Positions 17,325 through 24,974 of a stretch of 36,079 bases of DNA are shown here, piece by piece. This DNA comes from Micromonospora sp. ALFpr18c (lineage in GTDB: Bacteria; Actinomycetota; Actinomycetes; Mycobacteriales; Micromonosporaceae), in contig NZ_WBKR01000034.1 of assembly GCF_008868155.1 (NCBI RefSeq), positions 1 to 36,079 on the forward strand. Direction: 5' to 3'. The notes beneath the pieces were generated by a model. That model ran no database searches, was not told where the DNA came from, and was given only the letters and a program-made list of their open reading frames with translations. Position numbers and translations under genes: made by a program. Every line of letters begins with the position of its first letter. Position 1 is the stretch's first letter.

Positions 17325-19148
17325 ATGGCAGGAGCAGCAGCGGAACAGCGCCGGCTCGCGACCGTCGTGGAGAGCTGGCTCGGACGCCCAGTCCTGATCG
17401 TCGGCGACGCCATGTTGGACGAGTGGCGGTTCGCCGACTCCGACCGGCTGTGCCGGGAGGCGCCCGCCCCGGTCCTCACCCTGCGCCGGCGGATCTCCGC
17501 CGCCGGTGGGGCCGCGAACACCGCAGTCAACGTCGCCGCCCTCGGCGGTCGGGCGGTGCTGGTGGCACCGGTCGGTGCGGACGTGGCCGGCGATGAACTA
17601 CACGACTGTCTGGACCGGGCCGGCGTCTGGGACCGTACGGTCAACCAGCCGGGCCGGCCCACCCCGGTGAAGCGGCGGATGCTGGCGGGTAACCAGATCC
17701 TGCTCCGGGAGGACTCCGGCGACGCGGACGACGCGCTCGACCCGGACGGGGTGACCCGGCTGCTCACCGCCCTGGCCTGCGCCACCGAGGAGCTGCGGGC
17801 CGCCGCCGGTGGGCAGGCGCCGACCCTGGTGGTCTGCGACTACGGCCTCGGCGCGCTGCCCGCGCCGGTGCGCGCCTGGCTGGTCGAGCAGCGGGAGCGG
17901 TACGCCACGGTCGCACTGGACGCCCACGACCTGGCCGACTGGCGGGGCCTCGCGCCCACCGTGGTCACCCCCAGCTTCGCCGAGGCGACCCGGCTGCTGG
18001 CCCGCGCCGGCGGTGCGACCCGGCCGACGGCCGACACCGGCCTGCACCTGGAACACCCCGACATCGACCCGGCCGACGGTCCGTCCGAACTGAGTGTCGG
18101 CGCCGCCCCGGGCGGGGCCCGCGCCGACGATCGCCCCGGGCCGGTCGGCGAACCCACGCCCGGCGAGGGCCGAGTGGCCCTCACCGGCGACGGGCTCAGC
18201 GTCACCGGCACCGGCGTCACCGTGAACACCGAGGCCGGTGCGGGTGTCGACCGGGCCGTCCTGGCCGAGTCACGCCTGGCCGAGCTGCGCGCGCACACCG
18301 GGGCGGACGTGGTCGCGGTGACCCTGGACACCGAGGGTGCGGTGGTCGGCGGCGCCGACGGGGAGCCGCGGCGCAGCCACAGCACACCGGTCCCGGCGAG
18401 CCACGCCGTGGGTGCCGGCGACGCCTACCTGGCGGCGATGACGCTGGCCCTGGCCGCCGACGCCCCGCTGCCCACCGCCGCCCAGCTCGCCCAACTGGCG
18501 GCCACCAGCACGGTGTCCGACACCGGCACCTGCGTGTGCCGGCGCGAGGATCTGCTGACCGCGCTCGACCTGCCGGCGGAGACGATCGGGCACCCGTCGC
18601 TGGTCGGCACCGACGAGTTGGAGGCGCTCGTCGCCGAGCACCGCGACGCGGGGCGTTCGGTGGTGTTCACCAACGGCTGTTTCGACGTGCTGCACCGGGG
18701 TCACGTCCGCTACCTGGAACAGGCCCGCGCCCTGGGCGACCTGCTCATCGTCGCGGTCAACTCGGACGGCAGCGTACGTCGCCTCAAGGGCCCGGACCGG
18801 CCGGTCAACCCGGTCGAGGACCGCGGTGCCCTGCTCGCCGCGCTGTCCTGTGTGGACCACGTGGTGGTCTTCGAGGAGGACTCACCCGCCGCGCTGATCG
18901 AGGCCGTCCGCCCCGACGTGTACGTCAAGGGCGGCGACTATCCACCTGAGCTGGTGCCGGAGGCGCCGCTGGTGCGCCGGCTGGGCGGCCAGGTGCGCAC
19001 CCTGGGGTACGTGCCGGACCGGTCCACGTCGGCGATCATCGACCGGATCCGGTCCCACACCCAGGACCGGGAGACCGAGCCGACCCGGGAGAACGACCCG
19101 GCCCGGGAGAACGACCCGTCGCTGAGCACCCGCACCCGGGCGTCGTGA
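17325..19148 (+). CDS. HldE-like bifunctional sugar kinase / nucleotidyltransferase
   Basis: A 607-residue fusion of a PfkB-family kinase and a cytidylyltransferase-fold domain, as in HldE (heptose-7-phosphate kinase plus heptose-1-phosphate adenylyltransferase), making ADP-heptose. Kinase signs: VLIVGDAMLDEW, AGGAANTAVNVAALGG (~58-73) and GAGDAYLAA (~363-371, catalytic Asp). Transferase signs: FTNGCFDVLHRGHVRYLEQA (~448-467, HxGH), RRLKGPDRPVNP, and STSAIIDRIRSH near the end. Residues ~229-307 are a Gly/Thr/Pro-rich, low-complexity insertion absent from usual HldE. The C-terminal tail repeats REND(D/P)-type units. ATG 17325 follows GGGGAGG very closely. The next gene overlaps it by 4 bases, so they form an operon for glycan synthesis. 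Confidence 0.88.
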   Translation: MAGAAAEQRRLATVVESWLGRPVLIVGDAMLDEWRFADSDRLCREAPAPVLTLRRRISAAGGAANTAVNVAALGGRAVLVAPVGADVAGDELHDCLDRAGVWDRTVNQPGRPTPVKRRMLAGNQILLREDSGDADDALDPDGVTRLLTALACATEELRAAAGGQAPTLVVCDYGLGALPAPVRAWLVEQRERYATVALDAHDLADWRGLAPTVVTPSFAEATRLLARAGGATRPTADTGLHLEHPDIDPADGPSELSVGAAPGGARADDRPGPVGEPTPGEGRVALTGDGLSVTGTGVTVNTEAGAGVDRAVLAESRLAELRAHTGADVVAVTLDTEGAVVGGADGEPRRSHSTPVPASHAVGAGDAYLAAMTLALAADAPLPTAAQLAQLAATSTVSDTGTCVCRREDLLTALDLPAETIGHPSLVGTDELEALVAEHRDAGRSVVFTNGCFDVLHRGHVRYLEQARALGDLLIVAVNSDGSVRRLKGPDRPVNPVEDRGALLAALSCVDHVVVFEEDSPAALIEAVRPDVYVKGGDYPPELVPEAPLVRRLGGQVRTLGYVPDRSTSAIIDRIRSHTQDRETEPTRENDPARENDPSLSTRTRAS

Positions 19149-20023
19149 ACCGCCCCCTCGACCTCGACACGCCAGCGGGCTTCCGTACCGAACGGCTGGT
19201 CGACGTGCTGATCCCGACCCGTAACCGGCCGGCCGAACTGGCGGTCACCCTCGCCGGGCTCGCCGCCCAGGAGGGGGTGCCCGGTTTCGGGGTGGTGGTC
19301 AGCGACCAGTCCGACGCCGAGCCGGCGTACGCGCACCCGGCCGCGGCGACCATGGCCCGGGCGTTGCGCCACCGGGGTCACCCGGTGCTGCTGACCCGCC
19401 GGCTGCCCCGGCGCGGGTTGGCCGAACACCGGGCGTACCTGCTCGCCGCCTCGGCCGCCCGGTACGTGCTCAGCCTCGACGACGACGTCTGGCTGGAGCC
19501 GGGGGCGCTGCACCGGCTGGTCACCGCGATCGAGGAGCTGGGCTGCGGGTTCGTCGGCAACGGCGTGCACGGCCTCTCGTACGTCGACGACGTACGGCCG
19601 GAGACACACGGGCACTACGAGGAGTGGGACGGCCGGCCCACCCCGGAGCGGATCCGGCCGGGGACACCGGAGTGGAACCGGGCCCGGATCCACTCGGCGG
19701 CCAACCTGCTGCACGTCACCGCACAGGCGGCGCTGCCGCCCGATGCCTGGCGCGCGTACAAGGTCTCCTGGATCGGTGGGTGTGTGCTCTACGACCGGGC
19801 GAAGCTCGTCGACTCCGGCGGTTTCGACTTCTGGCGGCGGGTGCAGGAGAACCACCAGGGCGAGGACGTCGCCGCCCAGCTCGCCGTGCTGGCCCGGCAC
19901 GGCGGGGCGGGCATCCTGCCCAGCGGCGCGTACCACCTGGAGTCCCCCACCACGGTCACCGCCCGGGACGTGGAGGCGTGGGAGGTCGTCCTCGCCGACG
20001 AGGACACCCCGCAGCCGGCCTGA
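19145..20023 (+). CDS. Family 2 glycosyltransferase
   Basis: A 292-residue GT-A glycosyltransferase. VDVLIPTRNRPAELAVTLAG is the GT2 nucleotide-binding start and LSLDDDVWLEPGALHRL carries the metal-binding DDD; a KVSWIGGCVLYDRAKLVDSG acceptor-side segment follows. It transfers a sugar from a nucleotide donor, probably to a surface glycan. Its GTG overlaps the HldE-like gene's stop (GTGA), implying coupled translation and a shared pathway, possibly with ADP-heptose as donor (inference). It converges with the GT9 gene, the two stop codons lying one base apart. Confidence 0.87.
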   Translation: MNRPLDLDTPAGFRTERLVDVLIPTRNRPAELAVTLAGLAAQEGVPGFGVVVSDQSDAEPAYAHPAAATMARALRHRGHPVLLTRRLPRRGLAEHRAYLLAASAARYVLSLDDDVWLEPGALHRLVTAIEELGCGFVGNGVHGLSYVDDVRPETHGHYEEWDGRPTPERIRPGTPEWNRARIHSAANLLHVTAQAALPPDAWRAYKVSWIGGCVLYDRAKLVDSGGFDFWRRVQENHQGEDVAAQLAVLARHGGAGILPSGAYHLESPTTVTARDVEAWEVVLADEDTPQPA

Positions 20024-20024
20024 C

Positions 20025-21131
20025 CTACGGGTTGAGCAGTTCGCGGGCGGCTTCCAGGACTTCGACCACCGGCACGTCGGTGACGAACGAGTCGCGGTGC
20101 GGGCACTCGCCGTCGCCGGGCCGGTGCGGATAGATGCCCGGCGTGCAGTCCACCCCGCAGACCGGGCAGTGCACCATCCACGAGCTGATCGGCCGGTGCC
20201 GGCCCCGCAACGGATTCGCCGTGGTGATCAGGTTGCCGACCCAGAAGATGCCCACCGTGGGCGTACCCACGGCGGCGGCCAGGTGCACCGGGCCGGTGTC
20301 GTTGGAGACGACCAGCGCGCAGTCGGCGTAGCAGCCGACCAGCCCGCCGAGGCTGAGCGTGGCCACCTGCGGCCGGACCGGCACCCCCGCCGCAGCGACG
20401 ACCCGGTCCACCACCTCCTGCTCGGAGGGCGTACCGGTCACCAGCACCTCGTACCCGTCGCCGTGCAGCGCACGGGCCACCTCGGCGAAACGCTCGGCCG
20501 GCCAACGGCGGCGGGTGTCGGTGGCACCCGGATGCAGCGCCACCCGGGGCCGGTCGGCCGGCCCGAGCACCCGGGCCGCCTCGGCCCGGTCGGCGTCGGT
20601 GACCGCCAACGCCGGCACGATGGTGGTCGCCGGTGCACCCACCAGGCCCACCACCTCCAGGTAGCGGATCACCTCGTGCTGGTAGTAGACGTAGCGCAGA
20701 CACCGGTCCAAAGGGGGCGCGTCGTCGGCGCGCAGGCCGACGGTCACCCGTGCGCCGAGCCGGCTCACCAGCGGATTCGAGTTGGCGCCACCGCCGTGGA
20801 TCTGCACCGCCACGTCGAAACCCTCGCCGGTGGCAGCCGCCAGGAAGTCGTCCATCGACGACTCGGGCTCACCCGATTCGGGCGTACGGATGCCGGGCGC
20901 GGGTGGCACCACCAGCACCCGGTCCACCGGGCCGGGCCGGTCGCGCCAGAGCTTCACGTGCCACGGCGCACCGAGCAACACGATCTCCGCCGAGGGGTAC
21001 GCGGCACGCAGCGCGTCGAGCGCCGGCAGCGCGAAGATGAAATCGCCGAGCGCGTTCGCGCGCAGCACGGCAATCCGCCGCACGTCGGGGACGTACCCGG
21101 CCGTCGGGCCGAGCAGGGGCGGGGTGACCAC
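20025..21131 (-). CDS. Family 9 glycosyltransferase (ADP-heptosyltransferase-like)
   Basis: A 368-residue GT-B enzyme like heptosyltransferases of lipopolysaccharide core synthesis: RIAVLRANALGDFIFALPAL at the start, PRVALHPGATDTRRRWPAER in the middle and CALVVSNDTGPVHLAAAVGT in the nucleotide-binding half. The C-terminus carries four cysteines (MVHCPVCGVDC and GECPH), perhaps a metal site. With HldE next to it, an ADP-heptose donor is likely. I chose GTG 21131, eight bases after the Hsp20 stop; a longer frame reaching 21773 is antisense noise over the Hsp20 gene. It is the last gene of a run that starts with the DUF2231 gene. Confidence 0.87.
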   Translation of the reverse strand: MVTPPLLGPTAGYVPDVRRIAVLRANALGDFIFALPALDALRAAYPSAEIVLLGAPWHVKLWRDRPGPVDRVLVVPPAPGIRTPESGEPESSMDDFLAAATGEGFDVAVQIHGGGANSNPLVSRLGARVTVGLRADDAPPLDRCLRYVYYQHEVIRYLEVVGLVGAPATTIVPALAVTDADRAEAARVLGPADRPRVALHPGATDTRRRWPAERFAEVARALHGDGYEVLVTGTPSEQEVVDRVVAAAGVPVRPQVATLSLGGLVGCYADCALVVSNDTGPVHLAAAVGTPTVGIFWVGNLITTANPLRGRHRPISSWMVHCPVCGVDCTPGIYPHRPGDGECPHRDSFVTDVPVVEVLEAARELLNP

Positions 21132-21139
21132 GCGGCCCG

Positions 21140-21688
21140 CTACGGCCGGTCGATCTCGCCGACGGTGTCCGGGCGGTGCATCTCCCGGTCCGCCGCGGGA
21201 TCGGCCGGCATCGGCGTACCCCCGAAAGAGCCGCCGGAACGCGGCCCGGTGCGGCCGACGGTGATGGTGCGGGGCGTGGGCCGCGTCGCCCGGGGCACCC
21301 GGACGCGGAGCAGGCCGTGGTCCATCACCGCGTCGATGCCCTCCGGGTCGACTCGGGACGGCAGGTCGATCCGATATTCGAAGCCGCGGGTCTCGAAGCC
21401 GCCCGGGATGCCCTGGTCGGCGTTGACCTCGGCCTCGGAGCGGGCCCGCACGCACAGCTCCCGGTCGTCCAGCTCGACCGCCACCTCCTCCGGTGCCACA
21501 CCGGGCAGCCGGACGACGACCTCCCAGCCGTCGGAGGTCTCGCTCAGATCGACGTCGGACGCCCCGGCCCGGCCACCGACCAGGCGACTCAGCTCGGCGC
21601 GCAACGCCTGCAACTCGCCCATCGGATCCCAGCCCTGCTGGCGGCCCCGCCATCCCCGGCCGAAACCGCCGCTCTGCTGCTCGCTCAT
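21140..21688 (-). CDS. Hsp20/alpha-crystallin family small heat-shock protein
   Basis: A 182-residue small chaperone. The alpha-crystallin domain runs from about 46 to 140 (DVDLSETSDGWEVVVRLPGV, APEEVAVELDDRELCVRARS, FEYRIDLPSRVDPEGIDA, and HGLLRVRVPR close to the usual GVL motif). The N-terminus is Gly/Arg/Gln-rich. It holds unfolding proteins in the cytoplasm. ATG 21688 shares its A with the TGA of the upstream DUF2231 gene (TGATG) and has GGAGAGG upstream, so the pair is translationally coupled. I see no HAIR-type operator. Confidence 0.9.
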   Translation of the reverse strand: MSEQQSGGFGRGWRGRQQGWDPMGELQALRAELSRLVGGRAGASDVDLSETSDGWEVVVRLPGVAPEEVAVELDDRELCVRARSEAEVNADQGIPGGFETRGFEYRIDLPSRVDPEGIDAVMDHGLLRVRVPRATRPTPRTITVGRTGPRSGGSFGGTPMPADPAADREMHRPDTVGEIDRP

Positions 21689-22191
21689 CACACCTCTCCG
21701 ATCCGCCGGGTGGCCGTGGTCGGCCGCAGTGAGCTGGGGGCGTCCAGGCCGGCATCCCGGTCGACGCCCACACCGAGCCGGTCGACCAGCTCGCCGCCGA
21801 GCCAGGCGCTGATGCCGAGGATCGCCACCGCGACCAGCTCGATGGCGATCAGCGCGCCGCCGGCGGCCCGGGAGTCCGCGTTGAGCCGGACCGCCCAGAC
21901 GGCGGCGAAGAGCAGGATCACCGCGACGTTGGCGGCCGCGTGCAGCAGACCGACCCGCTTGGCGCGGGTGCCGGTCGGTATCGCCAGCAGGTCGAACGAG
22001 CCGGCCACCGCGGCGAGCAGGCCGCCGATCAGACCGACGGTGATGTTCCAGTACGCGACCTCGGCGAGGAAGTCGGGACCGCCGACCGTGTCGACCAGGT
22101 CGAACAGCACCGCGGTGACCAGCAGCGCGACCGGGAACATGACCAGCATCGGATGGACTGGGTGACCCAGCACCTTGAGTCGGCTCTCCAT
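21688..22191 (-). CDS. DUF2231 membrane protein
   Basis: A 167-residue protein with four predicted membrane helices; the start LKVLGHPVHPMLVMFPVALL is the DUF2231 hallmark (His pair before the first helix), then VGLIGGLLAAVAGSFDLL, AAANVAVILLFAAVWAV and ALIAIELVAVAILGISAWLG. Function is unknown, although relatives are sometimes predicted to carry haem or act in redox. ATG 22191 has GGGAG and GGAGG just upstream; the longer GTG frame from 22293 is not supported. Leads the run DUF2231-Hsp20-GT9. Confidence 0.85.
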   Translation of the reverse strand: MESRLKVLGHPVHPMLVMFPVALLVTAVLFDLVDTVGGPDFLAEVAYWNITVGLIGGLLAAVAGSFDLLAIPTGTRAKRVGLLHAAANVAVILLFAAVWAVRLNADSRAAGGALIAIELVAVAILGISAWLGGELVDRLGVGVDRDAGLDAPSSLRPTTATRRIGEV

Positions 22192-22327
22192 CTCCCGGCC
22201 TCCACTGGTCGGCTTACTGGCTGACTGGCTCCTGCGGACGGTTCGTGCGGCGGGCGTGTCGGGTGAGGCCGTACCCCCGGCAACCAGGCACAAACCTCGC
22301 CCTGGTCACGGCGGCCTAGGCTGAGAA

Positions 22328-22347
22328 CCGGTGGTGCCCGCCACCGG
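22328..22347. promoter_or_regulatory. Inverted repeat upstream of the PNPOx-like gene
   Basis: CCGGTGG (22328-22334) and CCACCGG (22341-22347) form a 7-bp dyad 24 bases before the start codon. It could be an operator or a leader hairpin; no matching regulator is next to it. Confidence 0.35.
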
Positions 22348-22371
22348 GTCAACGGCTGAGGGAGAATCAAC

Positions 22372-22989
22372 GTGACGGTGGAGATCACCTCGCATGAGGA
22401 GCTGCGCGAACTGCTCGGGGTGCCGGGCGCGCGGGCCGCCAACAAGGATCGCCCCCGCCTGCACGAGCGGGACCGGCAGTGGCTGGCCGCCGCGCCGTTC
22501 TGCCTGGTGGCCACGGCCGGCGCCGACGGCAGTTGCGACGTCTCCCCCAAGGGCGACCCGGCCGGCTTCGCGCTGGTGCTGGACGACACGACCATCGCGC
22601 TGCCGGAGCGGCCCGGCAACAAGCGGGCCGACGGCTACCGCAACATCCTCGACAACCCGCACGTCGGGCTGCTCTTCCTGATCCCGGGCCGGACCGACAC
22701 GCTGCGGATCAACGGGCGAGCCCGGCTCGTACGCGACGCGCCCTGGTTCGACGACATGGTGGTCAAGGGGCACCGGCCGGTGCTCGCCGTCGTGGTGGAG
22801 ATCGAACAGATCTTCTACCACTGCGCGAAGGCGTTCCTCCGTTCCGCGCTGTGGCAGCCGGAGACCTGGCAGCCCGACGCGCTGCCGACCCGCGCCCGCC
22901 TGATCAAGGAGGTCGAGGCGCCGGTGGAGAGCCTGGAGGACCTGGAGCGACACTACGGCCCGGAGTACGCGAAGAACATCTACGCCTGA
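22372..22989 (+). CDS. Pyridoxamine 5'-phosphate oxidase-like flavoprotein (MSMEG_1061 family)
   Basis: A 205-residue split-barrel flavin-binding protein. FCLVATAGADGSCDVSPKGD and the LPERPGNKRADGYRNILDNP stretch, followed by GLLFLIPGRTDTLRINGRA, are characteristic of the MSMEG_1061 group of PNPOx-like proteins, thought to be F420- or FMN-dependent reductases of unknown substrate. GTG 22372 has GAGGGAG at good spacing. Stands alone with a short dyad upstream and the methyltransferase gene 45 bases downstream on the same strand. Confidence 0.88.
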   Translation: MTVEITSHEELRELLGVPGARAANKDRPRLHERDRQWLAAAPFCLVATAGADGSCDVSPKGDPAGFALVLDDTTIALPERPGNKRADGYRNILDNPHVGLLFLIPGRTDTLRINGRARLVRDAPWFDDMVVKGHRPVLAVVVEIEQIFYHCAKAFLRSALWQPETWQPDALPTRARLIKEVEAPVESLEDLERHYGPEYAKNIYA

Positions 22990-23022
22990 GGGGCCGCGGG
23001 ACACCATCCACTTGGGGTGATC

Positions 23023-23028
23023 TAGCTT
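23023..23028 (+). promoter_or_regulatory. Candidate -10 box of a leaderless promoter
   Basis: TAGCTT lies 6 bases before GTG 23035, which has no ribosome site; GGGACA (22998-23003) could be the -35 region at a long 19-base spacing. Such an arrangement fits leaderless transcription, common in actinomycetes. Confidence 0.35.
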
Positions 23029-23034
23029 TACGGC

Positions 23035-23679
23035 GTGGACGTTGACGACTGGCTGGCCGACACCCGCACCTCGTACGACAAGGTCGCGGTCAGTTACGCC
23101 CAGTTGGTGACCGACCTGCTGGCGCAGGCACCGTACGAACGGGCGGCGCTGGCGTTGTTCGCCGATCTCGTCCGCGCCGGGGGCGGCGGTCCGGTCGTGG
23201 ACGTGGGCTGCGGGCCGGGCCGCATCACCGCCCACCTGCACGAGCTGGGCCTCAATGCCTTCGGGATCGATCTCTCCCCCGGCATGGTCGCGGTGGCGCG
23301 GCGCGACCACCCCGGCCTGAGGTTCGAGGTGGGCTCGATGACCGACCTCGACCTGGCCGACGGCTCGGTCGCCGGCCTGATCGCCTGGTACTCGCTCATC
23401 CACGTCCCCGACGATCGGCTCCGCGCGGTCCTCGCCCAGTTCCGGCGGGTGGTGCGTCCCGGCGGCCCGCTGCTGCTCGGTTTCCACGTGGGCGACGAGA
23501 CGACCCTCAAGACCGAGGGGTACGGCGGCCACCCGATGAAGGTGCGCGTGCATCGGCGCCAGCCGGCCCAGGTGGCGGCCTGGCTGCGCGAGAGCGGCTT
23601 CCGGGTCGAGTCGGAGACAACTCTCACTTCGCCGGAGAGCAAGCTCGGCGCGATCATCTTCGGGCGCCGCGAGCCCTGA
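23035..23679 (+). CDS. Class I SAM-dependent methyltransferase
   Basis: A 214-residue methyltransferase with motif I VVDVGCGPGRITAHL (about residues 54-68), the acidic SAM-ribose residue in AFGIDLSPGMVAVAR, motif II/III around AGLIAWYSLIHVP and the post-motif RRVVRPGGPLLLGF. It is a small-molecule type enzyme with unknown acceptor. The GTG start has no ribosome site but a -10-like box just upstream, suggesting a leaderless mRNA. Confidence 0.9.
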   Translation: MDVDDWLADTRTSYDKVAVSYAQLVTDLLAQAPYERAALALFADLVRAGGGGPVVDVGCGPGRITAHLHELGLNAFGIDLSPGMVAVARRDHPGLRFEVGSMTDLDLADGSVAGLIAWYSLIHVPDDRLRAVLAQFRRVVRPGGPLLLGFHVGDETTLKTEGYGGHPMKVRVHRRQPAQVAAWLRESGFRVESETTLTSPESKLGAIIFGRREP

Positions 23680-23763
23680 GCACCCGTTGTCAACCCTCCG
23701 CCGCCCCTGCTGGCCTGAAACTGCGAACACCGTTAGCAGTTGACTGCCTCAGGTGGAGGACCG

Positions 23764-24100
23764 ATGACGGACGACGCACGAGCCGTCTGGGTGCTCGGCG
23801 GCGGCGGAGTGACCGGCATCGCCTGGGAGGTGGGCATTCTCGCCGGGCTCGCCGACGAGGGGGTGACCGTGGCGCCGGAGGCGGTCATCATCGGCACCAG
23901 CGCCGGTGCCGTCGTGGGCGCCCAGATCGCCAGCCGGACTCCGCTGGCGGACCTCTACGAACGCCAGCGCCAAGGCGTGCCACCCGAGACCTCGGCCGCA
24001 CTGGGCTTCTTCGACCTGCTCCGCCTCGCACGGGCCCAACTGTTCGCCCGCAGCCCGGAGCAGGCCGCCCGCCGCCTCGGCCGCCTCGCTCTCGCCACCC
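23764..24100 (+). pseudogene. Truncated patatin-like phospholipase gene (5' fragment)
   Basis: ATG 23764 follows GGTGGAGGACC and opens a patatin N-terminus: the oxyanion loop WVLGGGGVTGIAWEVGILAG, then IIGTSAGAVVGAQ with the nucleophilic serine in GxSxG (residue ~46). Similarity ends about residue 112 (RRLGRLALAT); beyond it the frame continues as low-complexity Pro/Thr and then antisense to the ABC ATPase gene. The catalytic aspartate (DGG/DGA) and the C-terminal half are gone. The break coincides with a drop in G+C and with the start of the importer cluster, so it marks the left edge of an inserted segment (inference). Confidence 0.75.
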
Positions 24101-24152
24101 CTCGACCATCGCCAACGTCCCAACCGACCACCCCAACCGCCGGTGACCGAGT

Positions 24153-24974
24153 TCAAACGACAAGCTCGGTGGGCCCGACTCTTTCCGGCGAGTCGCTGCC
24201 AAGTAGCAGTTGGTGCAGTTCCGCGGAGCAGGCGGCGACCTGGTCCATGTGGGCGTTGTGCCCGAAGGAGCGGGGCCGTGGGATGTCGATGTCTACGAGC
24301 TGTCGTAGCCGGCCGGGCCGGGCGCTCAGCACCGCCACCCGGTCAGCTAGCAGGACAGCCTCCTGGATGGAGTGGGTCACGAAGACGACGGTCGTGCCGA
24401 GATCCATGTGGATTCGCTGCAACTCGGTCGCCATCTCCTCCCTGGTCAGCGCGTCGAGTGCGGAGAACGGCTCGTCCATCAACAGGACCTTCGGCCGCTG
24501 GATGAGCGCTCGGCAGAGCGAGACCCGCTGCTGCATGCCACCGGAGAGCTCGTGGGGGAGGCGCTTGGCGAATCCGTCAAGCCCGGTCATTTCCAACAGG
24601 TGCATGGCGTGATCGCGATGCTCTGACCTGTGCCACCGGAATATCTCGACTGGCAGCAGCACGTTGCTGAGGACCGTCCGCCAGGGCAGCAGTGCTGGGC
24701 GTTGGAACATCATGGCAACGTCACGGCGAGGTCGGGTTACCGGCTCGCCGTCGACCCGGACGTCGCCCGCCGACTGCGGGATTAGTCCGGCGATGAGCCG
24801 CAGTAGGGTGGATTTGCCACATCCGGACCGGCCGACCACGGCCATGAACTCGCCGTCGCGGATGTCTAGGTTGATGTTTTCTAGTGCCTTGACAGTACCG
24901 GTCCGGCTCTTGAACGACCGTGACACTTCACTGAGGTTGATCATCATGCTCCCAGAGGTCTGTGCGCCGGTCAT
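24153..24974 (-). CDS. ABC importer ATPase (NitT/TauT, SsuB/TauB-like)
   Basis: A 273-residue ATPase with Walker A GRSGCGKST (48-56), a Q-loop in MMFQRPALLPWRT, the ABC signature LSGGMQQRV (143-151), Walker B VLLMDEPF (163-170) and the switch His in VTHSIQEAV. The pattern PALLPWRTVLSNVLLPVE is typical of nitrate/sulfonate/taurine-type importers, a group that also imports aromatic acids, pyrimidine precursors and riboflavin-like molecules, so sulfonate should not be assumed. Its ATG overlaps the permease stop (ATGA). It is the last gene of the importer operon. Confidence 0.92.
   Translation of the reverse strand: MTGAQTSGSMMINLSEVSRSFKSRTGTVKALENINLDIRDGEFMAVVGRSGCGKSTLLRLIAGLIPQSAGDVRVDGEPVTRPRRDVAMMFQRPALLPWRTVLSNVLLPVEIFRWHRSEHRDHAMHLLEMTGLDGFAKRLPHELSGGMQQRVSLCRALIQRPKVLLMDEPFSALDALTREEMATELQRIHMDLGTTVVFVTHSIQEAVLLADRVAVLSARPGRLRQLVDIDIPRPRSFGHNAHMDQVAACSAELHQLLLGSDSPERVGPTELVV

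Noticed and set aside
21132..21773. N-terminal extension of the GT9 protein
   Set aside because: It is antisense-frame translation through the Hsp20 gene on the same strand; the family N-terminus begins just after GTG 21131.
22171..22190. CTTGAGT as a HAIR (HspR) operator for Hsp20
   Set aside because: Only one half-site is present; the second arm ACTCAAG is missing and the site lies in the coding start of the DUF2231 gene.
24100..24152. Attachment-site duplicate of the tRNA-Thr 3' end at the left edge of the low-GC block
   Set aside because: I compared the tRNA 3' sequence with this stretch and found no convincing match.
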